Shown: positions 6,211-9,490 of the stretch, one piece after another
Numbering within the stretch: the first letter of the stretch is position 1
Layout of the letters: every line of letters begins with the position of its first letter
NCBI GenBank assembly: GCA_964489715.1
Contig: CAZBAK010000058.1
Span: 1 to 9,490 of the forward strand
Source of the DNA: Tissierella_A sp964489715
Lineage (GTDB): Bacteria > Bacillota > Clostridia > Tissierellales > Tissierellaceae
Reading direction: 5' to 3'
DNA length: 9,490 bases
Notes under the pieces: generated by a model
Databases searched by the model: none
What the model was told of the DNA's origin: nothing
Seen by the model: the letters and a program-made list of their open reading frames with translations, nothing else
Translations under genes and position numbers: made by a program

Positions 6211-7068
6211 ATGAAATGGAAAGGAAGAAAGACAAGTTCCAATGTAGAAGATAGAAGAAGAAGTAGTAGTGGGAAGGGATTGGCCTTTGGTGGTGGAGGA
6301 ATTGGACTTGTAATCTTAATAGTAATAACCTTGCTTAGTGGTGGAGATTTTGGTGATATATTAGGCAATATAGCTGGTGGAGGAGATATTTCACCAACAG
6401 TTGCCTATGAAGAAAGTCAGCAGGATAGAGAACTTGTAGAGTTTGTATCTGTTGTTTTAAGTGATACAGAGAGGGTATGGAAAGAAGTTTTTACAGAAAA
6501 CAATTTAGAATATAGAGAAGCTAAATTAGTAATTTTTAATGGAAGTGTAAGATCTGCCTGTGGAGTAGCAGGAGCCTCAATGGGTCCTTTTTATTGTCCG
6601 CCAGATGAAAAAATATATATAGATTTAAGTTTTTATGAGGATTTAAATAAAAAGTATGGTGCATCAGGAGATTTTGCCATGGCCTATGTAGTGGCCCATG
6701 AAGTTGGTCATCACGTACAAAATATGCTAGGTATAACAGAACAAGTTCAATCACTTAGGCCTAAATTAACTGAGAAAGAATATAATAAATACTCTATAAT
6801 GTTAGAACTTCAAGCAGATTATTTAGCTGGAGTGTGGGCATATCATGTAGAAAATGAGGGATTATTAGACGAAGGTGATATAGAGGAAGCTCTTACTGCT
6901 GCAAGTGCTGTAGGAGATGATAGGCTACAAAAACAAGCAACTGGTAGGGTAGTCCCAGATAGTTTTACCCATGGAACATCTAAACAGAGGATGGAATGGT
7001 TTTATAAGGGATATAAACTTGGGAATCTATCAGGGGGAGATACCTTTAGTGATAGCAGTCTTCAATGA
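6211..7068 (+). CDS. Membrane-anchored neutral zinc metallopeptidase (YpfJ/KPN_02809 family)
   Basis: The 285-residue protein, close to the length of E. coli YpfJ, is predicted to have one N-terminal membrane helix and an extracytoplasmic peptidase domain. A basic, Ser-rich N-terminus (about residues 1-22) precedes a glycine-rich hydrophobic segment (about 23-43), giving an N-in topology. The zinc-binding H163-E-V-G-H167-H168 is the HExxH signature, with E164 as the likely general base. E199 in LELQADYLAG is the expected third ligand. C117 (SACG) and C129 (FYCP) are the conserved pair that may form a disulfide outside the cell. AGGAGG ends about eight bases before the ATG. A TATAAT at 6173-6178 could be the -10, although no clear -35 matches it. 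The substrate is unknown. The following gene, uppP, appears to have its own promoter. Confidence 0.9.
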   Translation: MKWKGRKTSSNVEDRRRSSSGKGLAFGGGGIGLVILIVITLLSGGDFGDILGNIAGGGDISPTVAYEESQQDRELVEFVSVVLSDTERVWKEVFTENNLEYREAKLVIFNGSVRSACGVAGASMGPFYCPPDEKIYIDLSFYEDLNKKYGASGDFAMAYVVAHEVGHHVQNMLGITEQVQSLRPKLTEKEYNKYSIMLELQADYLAGVWAYHVENEGLLDEGDIEEALTAASAVGDDRLQKQATGRVVPDSFTHGTSKQRMEWFYKGYKLGNLSGGDTFSDSSLQ

Positions 7069-7116
7069 AAGTTAAAATATAAAAGCTGACAAATCCTAGT
7101 GAAATATCCTTTTTTA

Positions 7117-7125
7117 TGATACAAT
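7117..7125 (+). promoter_or_regulatory. Extended -10 promoter upstream of uppP
   Basis: TGATACAAT matches an extended -10 (TG-N-TATAAT with one change). It would start transcription near 7132, leaving a leader of about 75 bases that begins just before the palindrome 7141-7172. The -35 position (TAGTGA, 7097-7102) is poor, which is tolerated by extended -10 promoters. Confidence 0.45.
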
Positions 7126-7140
7126 ACTTTGGGTAGTTAC

Positions 7141-7174
7141 TATAGCTTCTAGGATAAATTCTAGAAGCTATAAT
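7141..7174. promoter_or_regulatory. 12-bp inverted repeat overlapping a TATAAT before uppP
   Basis: TATAGCTTCTAG (7141-7152) and CTAGAAGCTATA (7161-7172) are perfect complements eight bases apart. No T-run follows, so it is not a terminator. The right arm merges with a perfect TATAAT at 7169-7174, whose transcript would start near 7181 and still include the uppP ribosome binding site. The repeat is either an operator covering that promoter or, if transcription starts at about 7132, a 5' stem-loop in the uppP leader. Confidence 0.5.
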
Positions 7175-7206
7175 AAGTAATAATATACATAACAAGGGAG
7201 ATAATT

Positions 7207-8028
7207 ATGATACTTTTAGAAACTATAAAAATTATTTTACTGGGAATAGTAGAAGGTGTTACTGAATGGTTGCCAGTAAGCAGTACGGGTCATATGATAC
7301 TTTTAGATGAATTTATAAAACTAAACATAACACCACAATTTAAAGAGATGTTTTTTGTAGTAATTCAATTGGGGGCAATAATGGCAGTTGTACTCTTATT
7401 CTTTAATAAGCTTAATCCTTTTGCTCTTAAGAAAACTAAATTAGAAAAAAGAAACACTTGGATCCTCTGGTTTAAAGTCATAGTAGCCATAATACCAGCT
7501 GGTTTAATAGGAGTACTGTATGATGACTGGATAAATGAAAGGTTTTATAATTACAAGACAGTTGCCATAATGTTAATAGTTTACGGAATAATTTTTATAA
7601 TAGTAGAAAATAAAAACAAAGGTCAAGAGCCTAAAATTAATACATTGAAAGAAATTACTTATAAGACGGCTTTTTTAATAGGTATATTTCAGGTTTTAGC
7701 TCTTATTCCAGGTACTTCAAGATCTGGTGCTACAATAATTGGAGCTATGTTACTTGGAACTTCAAGATATATAGCTGCAGAATTTACATTTTTCTTGGCC
7801 ATACCTGTAATGTTTGGTGCTAGCTTTCTTAAGATGTTAAAATTTGGTTTTTCCTATACAGGTCTTGAGGTCTATATACTTTCTTTGGGAACAATAATTT
7901 CTTTTATAGTCTCTATAATTACTATTAAGTTTTTAATGACTTATATTAAGAAAAATGACTTTAAAGTATTTGGATATTATAGAATAGTTTTAGGAATTAT
8001 AGTCTTATTATATTTTTCTATATTTTAA
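7207..8028 (+). CDS. uppP: Undecaprenyl-diphosphate phosphatase (UppP/BacA)
   Basis: This integral membrane enzyme removes a phosphate from undecaprenyl diphosphate, recycling the lipid carrier for peptidoglycan and other wall polymers. Extra copies are known to confer bacitracin resistance in other bacteria. The 273-residue length is standard. The first active-site block is E16-G-V-T-E20-W-L-P-V-S-S-T-G-H29, matching the E/E/S/H residues of E. coli BacA. The second is P168-G-T-S-R172-S-G-A-T, whose Arg is essential in the family. About seven to eight hydrophobic helices are visible. AAGGGAG at 7193-7199 sets the start. It is convergent with the GerMN lipoprotein gene, and the two share a bidirectional terminator. 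Regulation may involve the inverted repeat just upstream. Confidence 0.97.
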   Translation: MILLETIKIILLGIVEGVTEWLPVSSTGHMILLDEFIKLNITPQFKEMFFVVIQLGAIMAVVLLFFNKLNPFALKKTKLEKRNTWILWFKVIVAIIPAGLIGVLYDDWINERFYNYKTVAIMLIVYGIIFIIVENKNKGQEPKINTLKEITYKTAFLIGIFQVLALIPGTSRSGATIIGAMLLGTSRYIAAEFTFFLAIPVMFGASFLKMLKFGFSYTGLEVYILSLGTIISFIVSIITIKFLMTYIKKNDFKVFGYYRIVLGIIVLLYFSIF

Positions 8029-8044
8029 AATTAAATAAAAATAA

Positions 8045-8078
8045 AAAAAGTATGGAATATTCTAATTCCATACTTTTT
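8045..8078. terminator. Bidirectional terminator between uppP and the GerMN gene
   Basis: Perfect 14-base arms, AAAAAGTATGGAAT (8045-8058) and ATTCCATACTTTTT (8065-8078), enclose a 6-base loop. There is a T-run after the right arm on the plus strand and, because of the A-run at 8043-8049, also on the minus strand. It therefore serves both convergent genes. Confidence 0.93.
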
Positions 8079-8081
8079 GTT

Positions 8082-8711
8082 TTATTGATCTACACTTCCA
8101 ATAGGATCTGTAATAGTTGCATGTCCCATAAGGGACTCGCTAACTTCTCCGTCTAAGAGAAATTGTACTTTGTTTACAGTTCCAAGATCTAATAAGCTAG
8201 CTACAATTTGATTGATAGTTAAAGACTCTGTTAAAGAACCACCATTCATGCCTTCTTTAGAAAAGTTTACATAAGCTATATCATCTTCAACTTTGACATC
8301 TATTAGCTTTACACTAGATGGGATAGCATTTTCTAAACCTTCACTTTTGGCTTCTGTTAAAAGTTCTTTTACAACTGCTTCTTCTAAAATAGTATCCTCA
8401 TAATCAACTGTTCTTTTTTCAGCTTTTATCTTTGTCAAATCTTCATTACCAGTAACTATATATTCAGTTACAGCATAATATAAATTTACTTCTTTTTCTT
8501 TTTTTTCTTCTTCCTTCATATCCTCTTCTGCTTCTAATTCTTCATCTTCAGGAGTCGTGGCTCCTTCTTTTTCATCCATATCACTAAAATCTTCTGGTTC
8601 TACAACTTCTGGTGTTTCAGGGGTTTCTTCATCTACACTTGTAGGCGAAGCACAAGCTGCCAGTGAAAAAACCATAATTGTTATTAAAAACAAGCTAATA
8701 ATCTTCCTCAT
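8082..8711 (-). CDS. GerMN-domain lipoprotein
   Basis: This predicted secreted lipoprotein has 209 residues. The signal peptide is MRKIISLFLITIMVF followed by the lipobox SLAAC, with C20 as the lipidated residue. A long Glu/Pro/Lys-rich, highly charged linker runs from about residue 21 to 73 and would hold the domain away from the membrane. The rest (about 74-205) resembles a single GerMN domain. It has the NLYYAV strand, EEAVVKELLTEAK helix, IPSSVKLIDVKVEDDIAYVNFSKE and the late VNKVQFLLDGE. GerMN domains are named after Bacillus GerM, a sporulation and germination lipoprotein. A single copy with a lipobox is also common in non-sporulation lipoproteins, so the role here is open. The start is supported by AGGGAG seven to eight bases upstream. 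It is transcribed after rpsD on the same strand, but the rpsD terminator separates them. Confidence 0.88.
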   Translation of the reverse strand: MRKIISLFLITIMVFSLAACASPTSVDEETPETPEVVEPEDFSDMDEKEGATTPEDEELEAEEDMKEEEKKEKEVNLYYAVTEYIVTGNEDLTKIKAEKRTVDYEDTILEEAVVKELLTEAKSEGLENAIPSSVKLIDVKVEDDIAYVNFSKEGMNGGSLTESLTINQIVASLLDLGTVNKVQFLLDGEVSESLMGHATITDPIGSVDQ

Positions 8712-8730
8712 TCAAACACTCCCTTTATTA

Positions 8731-8750
8731 TATAAATATTGATATTTATA
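8731..8750. repeat. AT-rich palindrome upstream of the GerMN gene
   Basis: TATAAATAT and ATATTTATA are separated by two bases and end 20 bases before the GerMN start codon. It could be a repressor operator or simply AT-rich sequence. On the minus strand a TATAAT overlaps its edge, but it is too close to the ribosome binding site to be a useful -10. Confidence 0.25.
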
Positions 8751-8783
8751 AACTTATATAACTATATGTTATAACAAAAAACG

Positions 8784-8814
8784 AAAAAAAACAAGAGACC
8801 AATTGGTCTCTTGT
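8784..8814 (-). terminator. Intrinsic terminator of the rpsD paralog
   Basis: A perfect 24-base palindrome (8791-8814, half-site ACAAGAGACCAA) is followed on the minus strand by a run of eight T residues (complement of 8784-8791). It starts 11 bases past the rpsD stop codon and is the most GC-rich hairpin of this end of the window. Confidence 0.95.
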
Positions 8815-8825
8815 CTATATAAGCT

Positions 8826-9425
8826 TTACATAAGCTTAGAGTAAAATTCTACTATTAATTGATCATCAATTTCTATAGGAACTTCATGTCTTTCTGGAAT
8901 ACGAGTAAGACTAGCTGAAAAGTTTTCTTCATCTTTTTCTATATAGGGATAAGAATTTAAAAAGTTGTTTTGGAAATTCTCCTTAAACAAGTCTATATTT
9001 CTTGATTTTTCCTTTAGTGTAAGACTGCTAGTAGGATTTACTTTGTGAGATGGTATATTAACCTTTTTACCATCTAATAAAATGTGCCCATGAACTACCA
9101 TCTGTCTAGCTTGCCTAATAGAAGAGGCAAAACCCATCCTATAAGTTAAATTATCAAGTCTAGTTTCTAGACCTTTAACTAAAGCACTACCTGTAAGTTC
9201 TGAAGATTTCATGGCATCTTCCACATACTTAATGAATTGTCCTTCCATAACACCATAATAAGATCTAAGTCTTTGTTTTTCTAATAATTGTTTACCATAC
9301 TCTGTTAACTTTCTGTCTGCTCTTGAAGTAAACTTTGTGGCTCTATTCATAGCCTTTGGATGTCCGCAAACATTTAATCCCAATCTCCTAGATTGTTTAA
9401 ATCTAGGTCCCATCATTTTTGCCAT
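8826..9425 (-). CDS. rpsD: 30S ribosomal protein S4 paralog
   Basis: S4 binds 16S rRNA early in assembly of the small subunit. The 199-residue product is full length. The N-terminal region contains LTEYGKQLLEKQRLRSYYGV (about residues 40-59). The S4 RNA-binding domain (about 87-150) has LETRLDNLTYRMGFASSIRQ and QMVVHGHILLDGKKV. The C-terminus ends with LIVEFYSKLM. It has one cysteine (C20), so it cannot form the four-Cys zinc site of the C+ type. The PGQHG loop usual in S4 is replaced by a TKFTSRADRKL stretch. This fits a stand-alone clostridial S4 paralog distinct from the rpsD of the main ribosomal operon, a view from memory. AGGAG lies 11 bases before the ATG. It has its own promoter, leader hairpin and terminator, so it is a single-gene unit. 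Confidence 0.93.
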   Translation of the reverse strand: MAKMMGPRFKQSRRLGLNVCGHPKAMNRATKFTSRADRKLTEYGKQLLEKQRLRSYYGVMEGQFIKYVEDAMKSSELTGSALVKGLETRLDNLTYRMGFASSIRQARQMVVHGHILLDGKKVNIPSHKVNPTSSLTLKEKSRNIDLFKENFQNNFLNSYPYIEKDEENFSASLTRIPERHEVPIEIDDQLIVEFYSKLM

Positions 9426-9440
9426 ATATTATTCATCTCC

Positions 9441-9465
9441 TAAATTATTTGCCGCGGATAATTTA
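9441..9465 (-). promoter_or_regulatory. Leader hairpin just before the rpsD ribosome binding site
   Basis: Arms TAAATTAT and ATAATTTA (8 bp) enclose a 9-base loop that contains CCGCGG, a GC-rich patch unusual in this AT-rich window. On the minus strand the stem ends directly at the GGAG of the ribosome binding site. S4 represses its own mRNA in several bacteria, so this could be an autoregulatory structure. The small size makes that uncertain. Confidence 0.4.
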
Positions 9466-9476
9466 AGCCTTAAAAA

Positions 9477-9485
9477 ATTATAACA
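9477..9485 (-). promoter_or_regulatory. Extended -10 promoter of the rpsD paralog
   Basis: The minus strand reads TGTTATAAT, a perfect extended -10 (TG-N-TATAAT). Transcription would start near 9470 and give a leader of about 45 bases. Any -35 element lies beyond the end of the window. Confidence 0.65.
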
Positions 9486-9490
9486 TAAAA

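Noticed and set aside
8718..8735. TATAAT-like minus-strand -10 right before the GerMN gene
   Set aside because: The transcript would start within the ribosome binding site and remove most of it.
8557..8742. 61-codon plus-strand Ser-rich frame
   Set aside because: It is the antisense of the acidic linker and signal peptide of the GerMN lipoprotein and has no ribosome binding site.

Overview
The window is AT-rich chromosomal DNA of a low-GC Gram-positive anaerobe, most likely in Clostridia or Tissierellia. The supporting signs are strong AGGAGG-type ribosome binding sites, T-rich intrinsic terminators, a leucine dehydrogenase closely resembling the Bacillus enzyme, a GerMN-domain lipoprotein and a clostridial-type S4 ribosomal protein paralog. 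I see no phage gene, transposase, CRISPR array, tRNA or rRNA. Most genes are ordinary core or widespread accessory genes, each with its own terminator. No multi-gene system stands out.

Layout, left to right. The window opens with the C-terminal tail of a membrane protein (ends at 92). A strong hairpin with a T-run (142-185) then sits almost on the start of a YkvI-family membrane transporter (204-1285). This transporter is interrupted by a frameshift in an AT-repeat at about 432-442. Next come a small acylphosphatase (1351-1620), a leucine/branched-chain amino acid dehydrogenase (1748-2812) and a short conserved protein of unknown function (2944-3465, best start TTG). An FAD-dependent DAO-family oxidoreductase follows on the minus strand (4725-3532). 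It is divergent from a baeRF-type protein, a bacterial relative of archaeo-eukaryotic peptide release factors (4885-6033). After that come a membrane-anchored YpfJ-type zinc metallopeptidase (6211-7068) and the undecaprenyl-diphosphate phosphatase uppP (7207-8028). The right end holds two minus-strand genes: a GerMN lipoprotein (8711-8082) and an rpsD paralog (9425-8826).

The genes do not form one pathway. The dehydrogenase and the YkvI transporter could both touch amino-acid metabolism. UppP, the metallopeptidase and the GerMN lipoprotein act at the membrane or envelope. The S4 paralog belongs to the ribosome, and the baeRF protein is related by family to translation factors.

The points most worth a second look are: the ykvI frameshift, the terminator-like hairpin in front of ykvI, the baeRF protein facing an oxidoreductase, the S4 paralog that lacks the usual N-terminal zinc and PGQHG features and has a hairpin leader, and a 12-bp inverted repeat over the uppP promoter region. 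Three start codons (unknown gene, oxidoreductase, baeRF) are placed downstream of the longest-ORF start because of ribosome binding sites.
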